Assembly (NCBI GenBank): GCA_039969355.1
Contig: JBDVOA010000006.1
Location: 124,001-188,000, forward strand
From: JL08 sp039969355
Lineage (GTDB): Bacteria; Pseudomonadota; Alphaproteobacteria; Rhodobacterales; Rhodobacteraceae
DNA: 64,000 bases
Reading direction: 5' to 3'
Shown here: positions 42,660 through 51,869 of the stretch, in pieces
How positions within the stretch are numbered: the first letter of the stretch is position 1
Layout of the letters: every line of letters starts with the position of its first letter
Position numbers and translations under genes: made by a program
The notes under the pieces: generated by a model
Told to the model about the DNA's origin: nothing
The model's input: the letters and a program-made list of their open reading frames with translations, nothing else
The model's database searches: none

Positions 42660-43478
42660 ATGGGATTTCCCGGCACCTGGATGACGGAAAGTGAGAGCGT
42701 GGTCTATCGCGTGGTGCCAAAATGCGCTTGCTCAACAATTGGTCAGATCATGTACTACTCGGATCACGGGGAGTTTTTTGACGGCGACATACATGATGCG
42801 AAGGGTGGGTTGCACAAGTGGGCGTTGGAAAAAAGCCAACCCATCATCACTGCCAATATAGGCGATCACAAATCTTATGCCTTTACCTGCGTGCGGAACC
42901 CCTACACACGCATTCTCAGTTCGTTTTTTGATAAGATATGTGGCATCCAGCGTAACGGCAAACGGTATCGCGGAAATCTGGTACCGTTATTGATCCAGAA
43001 ATATGGGATTGAGGTTGGCGGTGACAACGGCAAAGACGAATTTGATCAGATCAGGTCATTTCGCCGTTTCCTTTTGTTTGCACGCGACACCATTCGGTGG
43101 CGCCGCCCTATGGAACCGGACATCCACTGGTCCGCTCAGGCGAGCCATATCTCAACGTTTATCGTCAACGGTGGACGGTACGACAACATCTTTTGGACCG
43201 AAAAATTCAACGACGGCATGGACTCTGTGTTAGCAGAAATCCGGACCCCGCATGCTGTTGATATCAACACCATCCCGCGTTTCAACGAGAGCGAGGGCCA
43301 CGGTCCAAAGCGGTCTCATCCGGTTGAGGACTATTTTGACGATCTTTCGATGCATCTAGTCTATGAAATCTACAAAAGGGATTTCAATCTGTTCAAATAT
43401 GATTTTCACAATCCTTCGAACAAAATGCCAACTGGACAGATTGACCTAGATGAAGTGCATGCAAAATTGGGGCAGTGA
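42660..43478 (+). CDS. Sulfotransferase family 2 protein
   Basis: A 272-residue PAPS-dependent carbohydrate sulfotransferase of the family that includes HNK-1 and chondroitin sulfotransferases. The 5 prime phosphosulfate-binding motif VPKCACSTI lies near residue 21 and the 3 prime phosphate motif CVRNPYTRILSSFFDK near residue 80; both are complete. It starts 146 bases from the divergent glycosyltransferase gene, so both may share a regulatory region. A plausible product is a sulfated cell-surface polysaccharide. The acceptor is unknown. Confidence 0.88.
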   Translation: MGFPGTWMTESESVVYRVVPKCACSTIGQIMYYSDHGEFFDGDIHDAKGGLHKWALEKSQPIITANIGDHKSYAFTCVRNPYTRILSSFFDKICGIQRNGKRYRGNLVPLLIQKYGIEVGGDNGKDEFDQIRSFRRFLLFARDTIRWRRPMEPDIHWSAQASHISTFIVNGGRYDNIFWTEKFNDGMDSVLAEIRTPHAVDINTIPRFNESEGHGPKRSHPVEDYFDDLSMHLVYEIYKRDFNLFKYDFHNPSNKMPTGQIDLDEVHAKLGQ

Positions 43479-43538
43479 GGGGAACGTTGGTTTCCGCCAC
43501 CTTGCGCCCGTTTCCCGCACCACTTACATCTGCCCCCC

Positions 43539-44015
43539 ATGGCCCAGACTAAATCAGATCCCAACTACAGAATAATCGCAGAGAATCGTCGCGCGCGATA
43601 TGACTACGCGATTGAAGATGACATCGAATGTGGTGTGATTCTTGAAGGGTCTGAGGTCAAATCGCTTCGTCAGGGTGGCGCCAATATTGCCGAAAGCTAT
43701 GCCGCGGTTGAAGAGGGCGAATTGTGGTTGGTTAACAGCTACGTTGCCCCCTACGAGGGCGCGAAGACCTTTCGTCACGAAGAACGTCGCCGCCGCAAGT
43801 TGCTGGTTTCGAGCAAGGAACTTTCGCGGCTGTGGAATGCGACGCAGCGCAAAGGCATGACCTTAGTACCGCTGGTGATGTATTTTAACCATCGTGGCCT
43901 TGCAAAGCTCAAGATCGGCATCGCCAAGGGCAAAAAGAACCACGACAAGCGCGCCACCGAAGCCAAGCGCGACTGGTCGCGCCAAAAGGCGCGCCTTCTA
44001 AAGGACAATGGCTAG
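43539..44015 (+). CDS. smpB: SsrA-binding protein
   Basis: A 158-residue SmpB, which carries tmRNA to stalled ribosomes for trans-translation. Family motifs: IAENRRARYDYAIEDDIECG, here key parts NRRARYDY and GVILEGSEVKSLRQG, then SYVAPYEGAKTFRHEERRRRKLL, key HEERRRRKLL, and the basic C-terminal tail (KGKKNHDKR, RQKARLLKDNG). Normal length. The tmRNA gene itself is not in the window. Confidence 0.96.
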   Translation: MAQTKSDPNYRIIAENRRARYDYAIEDDIECGVILEGSEVKSLRQGGANIAESYAAVEEGELWLVNSYVAPYEGAKTFRHEERRRRKLLVSSKELSRLWNATQRKGMTLVPLVMYFNHRGLAKLKIGIAKGKKNHDKRATEAKRDWSRQKARLLKDNG

Positions 44016-44106
44016 ACCTCTGAGTGCCAAAAAGAGTCACCCGGACTTGCTAGTGTAGCCCCCTCGCGTTAGTCCATGTTCAGGCGCAACGAAGCGGGTA
44101 GGCCCC

Positions 44107-44961
44107 ATGACAGACGATCCCAAAACCCTTGTTTCCACAGACTGGCTTGCGGCCCACAAAAAAGACCCCGACCTGCGAATTCTAGATGCATCCTGGTATA
44201 TCCCTGCAACGGGTCGTGATGCCTATGCAGAGTATCAGTCTGCCCACATTCCAGATGCACGGTTCTTTGATATTTCGGATGTTTCTGACCGCCGGTCTGA
44301 CCTGCCCCATATGGTCCCGCCAATCGAGAAATTCATGTCTCGAATGCGTGCAATGGGTATTGGGGACGGGCATCAGGTGGTGGTTTATGATGGAACTGGT
44401 CAGTTTTCGGCCGCGCGGGTATGGTGGCTGTTCCGCCTCATGGGTCAAAAAAATATTGCCGTGCTTGATGGTGGGCTTCCCAAATGGCTTTCCGAGGGAC
44501 GAGAGACTGAGGATTTGCCTCCCGTGGTTCGTGATCGCCACATGACGGTACGATTTCAGAACCACCTCGTCCGGGATGTTACGCAGGTCGCGTCGGCTTC
44601 GAAAGTCGGCGACCACGAGATCATCGATGCCCGCTCTCCCGGGCGATTTCGTGGCGATGAGCCCGAACCTCGCGAAGGGTTACGTGCCGGCCATATTCCC
44701 GGATCACGCAATGCCTATTATGCCGATCTGCTGAACGCCGACCAGACAATGAAGGATGTAGGCGCAATGCGCGCGGTGTTTGAAGCTGCGGGTGTCGATC
44801 TGTCCAAACCTGTCATAACGACCTGCGGGTCCGGCATCACGGCTGCGATTCTTAACCTTGCTTTGGAACGGATCGGGAAAACCGATCATTCGTTATATGA
44901 TGGATCATGGGTCGAATGGGGGATGTTCCCGACAGTGCCGATCGCCACAGGAGATGCCTGA
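44107..44961 (+). CDS. sseA: 3-mercaptopyruvate sulfurtransferase
   Basis: A 284-residue two-domain rhodanese. The catalytic loop is C240-GSGITA, the CGSGVTA signature that separates mercaptopyruvate sulfurtransferases from thiosulfate sulfurtransferases (CRxGxT). The N-terminal inactive domain starts with VSTDWLAAHKKDPDLRILDA, key DLRILDASWY. The arginines RFRGDEPEPREGLRAGHIPG, key EPREGLRAGH, bind substrate. The last base of its stop is the first base of the aminotransferase start (TGATG), so the pair is coupled; together they could act in cysteine/mercaptopyruvate metabolism. Confidence 0.93.
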   Translation: MTDDPKTLVSTDWLAAHKKDPDLRILDASWYIPATGRDAYAEYQSAHIPDARFFDISDVSDRRSDLPHMVPPIEKFMSRMRAMGIGDGHQVVVYDGTGQFSAARVWWLFRLMGQKNIAVLDGGLPKWLSEGRETEDLPPVVRDRHMTVRFQNHLVRDVTQVASASKVGDHEIIDARSPGRFRGDEPEPREGLRAGHIPGSRNAYYADLLNADQTMKDVGAMRAVFEAAGVDLSKPVITTCGSGITAAILNLALERIGKTDHSLYDGSWVEWGMFPTVPIATGDA

Positions 44962-46145
44962 TGTTAAGCAATCTGAAACCACAAGCACCCGACAAAATCC
45001 TGGCGTTGATGCAACAATACAAGGAAGATCCTCGCCCGAATAAGATTGATTTGGGAGTTGGCGTTTACAAGGACGCAACAGGAAACACGCCCGTTATGCG
45101 AGCGATCAAGGCGGCAGAACATCAACTTTGGGAACAGCAAACTACCAAGACTTATGTGGGTTTGGCTGGTGCTCCTGATTTTGGCGATGCAATGGTTCAA
45201 CTAGTACTGGCGGACGCTGTTGACCGCGCCAATGTTGCAGCGGCGGCCACACCCGGCGGAACCGGCGCTGTGCGGCAGGCTTTTGAGCTGATCAGAATGG
45301 CTAACCCGACTGCGCGGGTTTTCGTGTCCAACCCGACTTGGCCCAACCACCTGTCGATCCTGAATTATCTGGGCATTGAAACTGTTCAATACCGCTATTT
45401 TGACAGTGAAACCCGTGGTGTCGATTTTGACGGGATGATGCAGGATCTTTCTAGTGCCAAGCCAGACGACGTGGTGTTGCTGCATGGGTGTTGCCACAAC
45501 CCGACCGGGGCGAACTTGAATCAGGTTCAATGGCAGGATGTCATCAAGGTGCTCAACAAGACCGGCGCTGTTCCGATGGTCGATATTGCGTATCAAGGGT
45601 TCGGTGACGGATTGTCCGAAGACGCAGCGGCAACGCGCTTGATCGCGAGCTCAGTTCCGGAATGTCTGATTGCCGCCAGCTGTTCGAAGAATTTTGGCAT
45701 TTATCGAGAACGGACTGGAATCCTGATGGCGGTATCTCAGAATGCCGGGCAGCGGGTGCTGAACCAAGGTACGCTGGCGTTTCTCAACCGCCAGAATTTT
45801 TCGTTTCCGCCGGATCATGGTGCGCGTCTGGTTACCATGATTTTGAATGATGATGCATTGCGCGCAGATTGGCAGTCGGAATTGGAAGAGGTGCGACTAA
45901 GCATGCTGGGCCTGCGCACGTCACTTGCGGCAGAGCTGCAGCGCTTGTCCGGGTCTGACCGTTTCGGTTTTATAGCACAGCACCGGGGAATGTTTTCGCG
46001 CCTTGGAACAACGCCGGATTTGGTCGAACGGCTACGCGCGGAGCACGGCATTTACATGGTCAGCGATAGTCGGGTGAACATTGCCGGGCTCAATGCAGAG
46101 ACTGTGCCAATACTTGCCAAAGCAATTATTGACGTCGGAATTTGA
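44961..46145 (+). CDS. tyrB: Aromatic/aspartate class I aminotransferase
   Basis: A 394-residue PLP-dependent aminotransferase of the AspC/TyrB class. The PLP lysine is K243 in SCSKNFGIYRERTG; the N-terminal NKIDLGVGVYKDATGNTPVM and the HGCCHNPTGANL motif are typical, and the arginine of the C-terminal SRVNIAGLN binds the substrate carboxylate. It can supply aromatic amino acids or aspartate. The start at 44961 is directly coupled to sseA; a longer frame from 44907 lies inside sseA and is rejected. The symbol marks the class, not the tested specificity. Confidence 0.9.
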   Translation: MLSNLKPQAPDKILALMQQYKEDPRPNKIDLGVGVYKDATGNTPVMRAIKAAEHQLWEQQTTKTYVGLAGAPDFGDAMVQLVLADAVDRANVAAAATPGGTGAVRQAFELIRMANPTARVFVSNPTWPNHLSILNYLGIETVQYRYFDSETRGVDFDGMMQDLSSAKPDDVVLLHGCCHNPTGANLNQVQWQDVIKVLNKTGAVPMVDIAYQGFGDGLSEDAAATRLIASSVPECLIAASCSKNFGIYRERTGILMAVSQNAGQRVLNQGTLAFLNRQNFSFPPDHGARLVTMILNDDALRADWQSELEEVRLSMLGLRTSLAAELQRLSGSDRFGFIAQHRGMFSRLGTTPDLVERLRAEHGIYMVSDSRVNIAGLNAETVPILAKAIIDVGI

Positions 46146-46261
46146 TTGGGGCTGAGCAGGGAAGCAAGGGTTTGTGTTCCCCAGTTTTTTGTTCGAGCTT
46201 AGTTTTGCTGGGTTAAGCTGCTAGCCGTTTCAGAGCCAATCAATGCGCACCGAACTGTAGC

Positions 46262-46290
46262 AAAAAAACCCGGCCAATATTGGCCGGGTT
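46262..46290 (-). terminator. Terminator of glnK-amtB (24-bp perfect palindrome)
   Basis: AACCCGGCCA-ATAT-TGGCCGGGTT (46267-46290) is a perfect palindrome flanked by a run of seven A on the left, which is a T tract for the minus strand, 32 bases after amtB. It may also weakly stop the convergent aminotransferase transcript. Confidence 0.88.
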
Positions 46291-46321
46291 TGTCATTCAT
46301 GGTCCTTGGTAATGGACTTGG

Positions 46322-47644
46322 TTAGCTCATTGAAAACTCGGGATAAGCCTCCATGCCAAGTTCTGACGTATCCAGACCGTTGATCTCGTTTTCTTCGTCA
46401 ACCCGAATGCCCATCGTTGCCTTCAGGATAGCCCAGACCACGGCAGAAGCGACAAAAACAAACACACCGACAATAATGATAGAGTAGAGCTGTGTGCCCA
46501 AGCTTGCCGCATCATTTGTGAATACGACGGCAATAGTTCCCCAGATACCGGCAAACAGGTGCACCGGAATCGCGCCGACCACGTCGTCAATCTTGAGTTT
46601 GTCCAGGAAGGGTACCGCCAGGACGACGATAACGCCGCCGACACCACCGATCAAAGTTGATGAGATCAGCGATGGCGTCAAAGGTTCTGCCGTAATTGAA
46701 ACAAGTCCCGCCAATGCGCCGTTCAGAATCATCGTCAGATCGGGCTTTTTGTAAAGAACTTGAGTGAGGATCAGCGCTGCCACGGCACCTGATGCGGCCG
46801 CTGTATTGGTGTTGGCGAAAATTCGGCTGATATCTGCGACGTTTCCGGCTGTGTCCATGTAGAGTTGCGAACCACCGTTAAAGCCGAACCAACCGAGCCA
46901 CAGGATGAACGTTCCCAATGTTGCCAGCGCGAGGTTTGATCCCGGCATCGGTATAGTCTTGCCATCTTTGTACTTGCCGATGCGTGGCCCAAGGATCAGT
47001 GCACCTGCCAAGGCCGCCCAGCCACCGACCGAGTGTACGACAGTTGAACCCGCGAAGTCCTGAAAGCCCATAGCGTCGAGAAACCCGCCGCCCCATTTCC
47101 AAGATGCCTGCACAGGGTAGATGACAGCTGTCAATACGATCACAAAGATAAGGAATGGCCAGAGTTTGATGCGTTCAGCCAAAGCGCCCGAAACGATGGA
47201 CGCGGTTGCAGCGCAGAACATCAATTGAAAGAAGAAGTCGGACCCAACAGAGGCATATGTGAGGTCCGGTTCAGCACCTTCCAACCCAACCGGCTCCAGC
47301 CCGGTTATTGAAAATGCACCCAGCATACCCTCAATCGTCCAGGCGTCGCCTGGATACATGAGGTTATACCCTAGGATGTAATAGAAAATGGTTGCCAACG
47401 AAAACAGAGCCATGTTTTTGGTCAATTGCATGGTTACGTTCTTGCTGCGCACCAGACCAGCCTCCAGCAAGGCGAAACCAGCCGCCATGAAGAAAACCAG
47501 GAATCCCATGACCAGGAACATGAACGTGTTCAGTATAAATCCAATATCCTGCATCGTTGGCGTAGTTTCAGCTTCCTGGGCGAAGCCCAGCGTTGGGACG
47601 CATGCTAAAAGCGCAATTGGCGCCAGTCGTTTTAAAGATTTCAT
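46322..47644 (-). CDS. amtB: Ammonium transporter
   Basis: A 440-residue Amt/MEP/Rh channel with a cleavable signal peptide (MKSLKRLAPIALLACVPTLG, cleavage near FAQ/EA) and about eleven membrane helices. Pore histidines are visible in STVVHSVGGWAAL and VHLFAGIWGTIAV, and the conserved phenylalanine gate region FFFQLMFCAATA is present. The C-terminal tail (RVDEENEINGLDTSELGMEA) carries the ENEINGLD motif through which PII proteins regulate the channel. The ATG at 47644 has AGAGGA 7 bases upstream; longer frames overlap glnK. It follows glnK closely, the usual arrangement. Confidence 0.96.
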   Translation of the reverse strand: MKSLKRLAPIALLACVPTLGFAQEAETTPTMQDIGFILNTFMFLVMGFLVFFMAAGFALLEAGLVRSKNVTMQLTKNMALFSLATIFYYILGYNLMYPGDAWTIEGMLGAFSITGLEPVGLEGAEPDLTYASVGSDFFFQLMFCAATASIVSGALAERIKLWPFLIFVIVLTAVIYPVQASWKWGGGFLDAMGFQDFAGSTVVHSVGGWAALAGALILGPRIGKYKDGKTIPMPGSNLALATLGTFILWLGWFGFNGGSQLYMDTAGNVADISRIFANTNTAAASGAVAALILTQVLYKKPDLTMILNGALAGLVSITAEPLTPSLISSTLIGGVGGVIVVLAVPFLDKLKIDDVVGAIPVHLFAGIWGTIAVVFTNDAASLGTQLYSIIIVGVFVFVASAVVWAILKATMGIRVDEENEINGLDTSELGMEAYPEFSMS

Positions 47645-47670
47645 TTCTTTTCCTCTTAGTAGCGCGGTCA

Positions 47671-48009
47671 TCACAGCGCGTCGTTATTGGTTTCGCCGGT
47701 CCGCACGCGGACTGCTTGTTGCACGTCGAGCACAAAAATCTTGCCGTCACCGATCTTGCCGGTCCGTGCGGTTTTTGTGATGGCTTCGACCACCTCGTCC
47801 GCGATGGCGGCTGACACAACGATTTCGAGCTTGATCTTTGGCACGTAGTTCACGGCATATTCGGCGCCGCGGTAAATCTCGGTGTGCCCGGACTGAGAAC
47901 CAAAACCTTTAGTTTCGGTAACCATCATCCCGCGCACGCCGGCCTCGGTCAGCGCTTCGCGAACCTCTTCAAGCTTGAACGGTTTGATTGTCGCAATGAT
48001 GAGTTTCAC
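47671..48009 (-). CDS. glnK: Nitrogen regulatory protein P-II
   Basis: A 112-residue PII signal protein. It begins MKLIIATIKPFKLEEVREAL, and the T loop (GSQSGHTEIYRGAEYAV) contains the tyrosine modified by uridylylation in RGAEYAV. The C-terminal GDGKIFVLDVQQAVRVRTGE is typical. It controls AmtB by plugging its pore when nitrogen is sufficient. The linked order glnK-amtB supports GlnK rather than GlnB. Upstream repeats at 48036-48055 and 48126-48142 may be nitrogen-control sites. Confidence 0.96.
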   Translation of the reverse strand: MKLIIATIKPFKLEEVREALTEAGVRGMMVTETKGFGSQSGHTEIYRGAEYAVNYVPKIKLEIVVSAAIADEVVEAITKTARTGKIGDGKIFVLDVQQAVRVRTGETNNDAL

Positions 48010-48035
48010 CCTTATCCCCTTTTTCTGGATCGTTA

Positions 48036-48142
48036 CTGTACATTGTGCACGTGCAGAAAAAGGGACTGAAAGGAGAGATTATGGAAGCAGGAAGGCTTGA
48101 TGTGGCAGCCCGATTTCAGAGTAAATGCACATTTTTTGCACA
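48036..48142. promoter_or_regulatory. Possible nitrogen-control region upstream of glnK
   Basis: Between glnK and the divergent penicillin-binding protein gene lie the palindrome TGCACGTGCA (48046-48055), TGTACA just before it, and TGCACA repeated at 48126-48131 and 48137-48142 (TGCAC-ATTTTT-TGCA). These recall NtrC half-sites (TGCAC), but spacing is not canonical and no sigma-54 promoter was found. Confidence 0.3.
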
Positions 48143-48265
48143 AAATGGTTGTGTAGCCTAAATTATGGGCAAAATTTAAAGCCATTCTGCGCAATACATG
48201 CTCTCAACATTTCTGCGCAGGCATTGTAGTGTCGTGCAAAACAACAGGCTCGGGCAGGGCTCTTT

Positions 48266-50485
48266 ATGGCTAAACCAACGCGTCGAAAGCCGCCATTGGT
48301 GGCGGACAAACGCTATCCTTCGGGAAAGGCGTCTAAAAAGGTGCGTACATCAAAAGCAAAGCCAAAAGCTGTAGCACGACGTAAGCCAGCACGTCGTGCG
48401 CGTAAGACGGCGCGTGGCCCCTGGCGATGGCTGCTGATGCCGTTTCGCTGGCTGCTGCGTTTGTTGTGGGGCATTGGCTGGCGCGTTGCCGCGGTTGTTT
48501 CGGTGGTTGTCGCCTTGGCAGTTGGATATGTCTACGTGTCATTGCCGGACGTGACTGCGTTGCTTGATGGCAGGGCACGTGGTTCCGTGACCATGCTTGA
48601 TCAGGATGGCGCTGTGTTTGCCTGGCGGGGGGATCAGTTTGGCGGCGTAGTTACCGCCGATACTGTTTCGCCTCACCTCAAGAACGCGATTGTCGCGACA
48701 GAGGACAAGCGCTTTTACTGGCATCTTGGTCTGAGCCCCCGGGGGGTAGCTAGCGCCGTTCGAATCAACCTGAGCGAGGGGCGTGGTCCGCTGTCGGGAC
48801 ACGGTGGCTCTACGCTGACCCAGCAGACGGCCAAATTGCTATGCTTGGGTGTGCCCTATGACCCGACAAGCGGCATCAGTGAGGCAGACTACGAATCCGA
48901 CTGCCGGCGCGGAACGATGAAGCGCAAGATATACGAGGCCATCTACGCGTTGGCGATGGAAGTGAAGTACACCAAGGATGAAATCCTTACGATTTACATG
49001 AATCGAGCGTTTCTGGGCGCCGGTGCACGTGGATTTGAAGCAGCAAGTCAGCGCTATTTTGGTAAATCCGCTGCAAATGTCAGCCCGGCAGAGGCCGCAA
49101 TGCTCGCTGGTTTGTTGGTTGCCCCCAGCCGTTATGCCCCGACAAGTGATCTTACCCGCTCGCAAAATCGTGCAGCCACCGTCATCCGATTGATGAACGA
49201 ACAGGGTTATTTGAGCGATGCGGAGCGGGCAGAGGCAAGCGCCAACCCTGCAAGATTGTCTGCGGCAGCCGAAGCCCGCGCGGGGGGCTACTTTGCCGAT
49301 TGGGTAATGTCGAGTGGGCCAGAATTCTTTACCCGCAAGACAACGGAAGATGTGATCATCCGAACCACGCTGGATCAGCGTATCCAAACCGCCGCCGAAA
49401 ACGCGATGAAACAGATATTCGAAACAAAGGTGCGCGAAGGGTCCAAAGCGCAGGCAGCGATTGTTGTGATGTCCGCAGATGGCGCGGTACGCGCCATGGT
49501 GGGAGGGCGTAATACTAAAGTATCGGGTGGCTTCAATCGGGCGACGCAGGCGTTGCGGCAGACCGGATCGGCATTCAAGCCGTTTGTCTACGCGACCGCG
49601 CTTGAACTAGGGTATTCGCCAAACGATCTTGTTCTGGACGAACCCTATTGCCTGAACATACCGGGTTCAGGCGAATGGTGCCCCGAAAACTATACCCGCA
49701 AACATTACGGAGAGGTGACTCTGACGCGCGCTCTCCGGGATTCGTTAAATGTCCCTGCGGTAAAGGTGTCAGAAACAGTCGGGCGCGATCTGGTACGTAA
49801 CGTGGCCGAGGGCTTTGGAATCCAAAGCGATCTCGCGTTGGGCCCAGCCTTGGCATTGGGGGCTTCTGAAAGCACATTGCTGGAAATGACCGGTGCTTAT
49901 GCTGGTATCCTGAATGGCGGATCAGCAGTAACGCCCTACGGGCTGATTGAGCTTCGCCTGTTAGGGGACGACGAGCCCTTGATGGGCACGGGAGGTGGAA
50001 TTGGCGAACGCGTAATTCAACCCGAGGCCGCCGGCGCATTGGTCTATATGATGGAGAAAGTGGTTTCTGAAGGAACGGGCAACAGGGCTGCCATTGAGGG
50101 TTGGCAACTGGCGGGAAAGACTGGGACAACGCAGGCCGCGCGTGATGCTTGGTTTATCGGGTTTTCAGCCGATTATGTGACAGGCATCTGGATGGGGTAT
50201 GATGACAATACACCTCTTTCCGGTGTGACTGGCGGTGGTTTGCCCGCCGAAATCTGGCATGAGGTCATGGTACGTGTGCTTGACGAACAACCGCCGCACC
50301 CGTTGCCTATCACAAATCCTGCAGTGGCATCCCAAATGGTCGGGGGTGAATTTCCAACTGATGATAGACAAACGCAGCGCGCGTCCGGCGGCTCCTTTAT
50401 GGACCGTCTTGTCAGGGATATCTTCGGCGGCGGCAACCGCAAAGAAGGGTCGCGCAGCACGGTACCGAAAGGCGAAGACCGATAA
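48266..50485 (+). CDS. Class A penicillin-binding protein (PBP1A-like)
   Basis: A 739-residue peptidoglycan synthase. The basic cytosolic head (residues 1-60) precedes one membrane helix (about 74-95); the glycosyltransferase domain (GT51) contains the catalytic E146 (ATEDKRFYWHLG) and GGSTLTQQTAKLL; the transpeptidase domain has S435-x-x-K438 (GSAFKPF), the SLN motif (DSLNVPAVK) and K618-TG (GKTGTTQAARDAWF). A Gly/Arg-rich tail ends the protein. It lies alone, divergent from glnK. A few cysteines in GT51 (LLCLGVPYDP, ESDCRRG) are slightly unusual. Confidence 0.93.
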   Translation: MAKPTRRKPPLVADKRYPSGKASKKVRTSKAKPKAVARRKPARRARKTARGPWRWLLMPFRWLLRLLWGIGWRVAAVVSVVVALAVGYVYVSLPDVTALLDGRARGSVTMLDQDGAVFAWRGDQFGGVVTADTVSPHLKNAIVATEDKRFYWHLGLSPRGVASAVRINLSEGRGPLSGHGGSTLTQQTAKLLCLGVPYDPTSGISEADYESDCRRGTMKRKIYEAIYALAMEVKYTKDEILTIYMNRAFLGAGARGFEAASQRYFGKSAANVSPAEAAMLAGLLVAPSRYAPTSDLTRSQNRAATVIRLMNEQGYLSDAERAEASANPARLSAAAEARAGGYFADWVMSSGPEFFTRKTTEDVIIRTTLDQRIQTAAENAMKQIFETKVREGSKAQAAIVVMSADGAVRAMVGGRNTKVSGGFNRATQALRQTGSAFKPFVYATALELGYSPNDLVLDEPYCLNIPGSGEWCPENYTRKHYGEVTLTRALRDSLNVPAVKVSETVGRDLVRNVAEGFGIQSDLALGPALALGASESTLLEMTGAYAGILNGGSAVTPYGLIELRLLGDDEPLMGTGGGIGERVIQPEAAGALVYMMEKVVSEGTGNRAAIEGWQLAGKTGTTQAARDAWFIGFSADYVTGIWMGYDDNTPLSGVTGGGLPAEIWHEVMVRVLDEQPPHPLPITNPAVASQMVGGEFPTDDRQTQRASGGSFMDRLVRDIFGGGNRKEGSRSTVPKGEDR

Positions 50486-50500
50486 CGGCCGCGACCGATC

Positions 50501-51109
50501 CTAACCCGCCTTTGCCAGTTCAGCAGTGACTTGATCGATGTTCCCGCCACTCCGGTCCAGCATTGAACCAATCTCGGTTCTTTCCGCCAGCAACAGGTTG
50601 ATCCCTTCGATGAACATGTTGAAGAACAGGTCTTTTCCTGAGCGGTCTGAAACCAGAAATGTCACTTCAAAAGGGCTCTGACCGCGTAGTTTCACGTCTG
50701 TCTTGATCTCATAGCCGCTCTTGATCTTGCGGGTCGATCTGACTTTCACATTGCCGCCGATAAATTCACGAAAGCGCTTGCCATATTTCCGCGATATATA
50801 TCCCTGAAACGCTTTGGTGAACTTGCGCAATTGCGCTTTGCTCGCGGTGCGCCCGTCATTACCAAGCGCATATCGCGCCATGATCGAGACATCAGCGTAT
50901 CGCACAAAGATCTTTTCAAAATCACGAATCATTGCAGATTCTGATTTACCTGATCCAATTACTCCGTTGATCTCTCCAACTAAGCTGTTCACCAACGCGG
51001 TGGCGCCAGCTTCGGTCAGCGCAAAAAGCGGGGTTGCCGATGAGATCATTCCTGCGGTGGCGGTCATTCCGATCAGCATAGAACGGCGGTTATACGGCTT
51101 ATTCTGCAT
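50501..51109 (-). CDS. mlaC: MlaC/Ttg2D family phospholipid-binding protein
   Basis: A 202-residue periplasmic lipid carrier of the outer-membrane asymmetry (Mla) pathway. The N-terminus MQNKPYNRRSMLIGMTATAG has a twin-arginine-like NRRSMLIG followed by a hydrophobic stretch, so export by Tat or Sec. The Ttg2 domain shows IMARYALGNDGRTASKAQLR, key ALGNDGR, and QGYISRKYGKRFREF. The ATG at 51109 has AGGA 7 bases upstream and overlaps the mlaA stop by 11 bases; longer frames run into mlaA. The inner-membrane MlaFEDB genes are not here. Confidence 0.9.
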   Translation of the reverse strand: MQNKPYNRRSMLIGMTATAGMISSATPLFALTEAGATALVNSLVGEINGVIGSGKSESAMIRDFEKIFVRYADVSIMARYALGNDGRTASKAQLRKFTKAFQGYISRKYGKRFREFIGGNVKVRSTRKIKSGYEIKTDVKLRGQSPFEVTFLVSDRSGKDLFFNMFIEGINLLLAERTEIGSMLDRSGGNIDQVTAELAKAG

Positions 51110-51869
51110 ATGGGTCCTCATATGGGTCTGTGTAGACATCATCATAGGGGTCTGTTCCCGTTTGGGCAGCTTGCCCCTGTCCAAGTTTAAAGCGGCGATT
51201 CTGTAGGTATATTAGGCGACTCTGAGCATAACTGTCCGCACTCTCATAGAGGATCGAATCGACCGTCTCGCTGAATTGACTTCTATCCCCTAAGCCCGAC
51301 AAAATAACCATGAGGGCAAGAATGCCTCTGTCAGAGCCTTTGAAGGCATAAAGAAGCGGGTTTGTGAAGACGTCGACGACAGTTCCTACTGCATCTCGCT
51401 CTGTTGAGGGACCCAAGAGTGGCAGCTCAAGGTAGGCGCCTTCCGGGGCACCCCAGACATGCAGTGTTTCGCCGAAATCGGTGTCATGATCAGGAATACC
51501 CAAAGCGTCCGCAGGATTAAAAATACCACCGATGCCAAGTGTGGTATTCACCGCAAATCGCAACACGGTTTGTCCCAATCCTTTCAAGTCGGCCTGCAGA
51601 ATGCTGTTCACAGCAACGCCAGGTTTGTTTAGGTTGCTGGCAAAATTGCTAATGCCGGTTTCCACTGGATCAGGAAGCGTCCAGCCATAGCCCTTGCCAA
51701 GCGGACGGACAAGTCCACTGTCCAAACCCTTGTTGAATTCGTGCCGCGAGCGATTTTCCTCTTCAAAAGGGTCAAAAGGTTCATTCAAAGCAACAGCCCC
51801 GCGATCAGGAACCGTACAGCCTGCCATTGCTGCGACGACAACAGCCATCAGTAACCCATGCAACTTCAC
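51099..51869 (-). CDS. mlaA: MlaA (VacJ) outer-membrane lipoprotein
   Basis: A 256-residue lipoprotein that removes misplaced phospholipids from the outer leaflet. The signal peptide MKLHGLLMAVVVAAMAGC ends in a lipobox with the acylated cysteine C18. Family motifs follow: DPFEEENRSRHEFNKGLD, key NRSRHEFN, NFASNLNKPGVAVNSILQAD, key NLNKPGVAVN, TTLGIGGIFNPADALGI and GPSTERDAVG. A low-complexity acidic tail (DPYDDVYTDPYEDPYAE) closes the protein. It is the first gene of the mlaA-mlaC pair. Confidence 0.94.
   Translation of the reverse strand: MKLHGLLMAVVVAAMAGCTVPDRGAVALNEPFDPFEEENRSRHEFNKGLDSGLVRPLGKGYGWTLPDPVETGISNFASNLNKPGVAVNSILQADLKGLGQTVLRFAVNTTLGIGGIFNPADALGIPDHDTDFGETLHVWGAPEGAYLELPLLGPSTERDAVGTVVDVFTNPLLYAFKGSDRGILALMVILSGLGDRSQFSETVDSILYESADSYAQSRLIYLQNRRFKLGQGQAAQTGTDPYDDVYTDPYEDPYAE

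Noticed and set aside
48010..48265. Sigma-54 promoter upstream of glnK
   Set aside because: No TGGCAC-N5-TTGC match was found on the appropriate strand.
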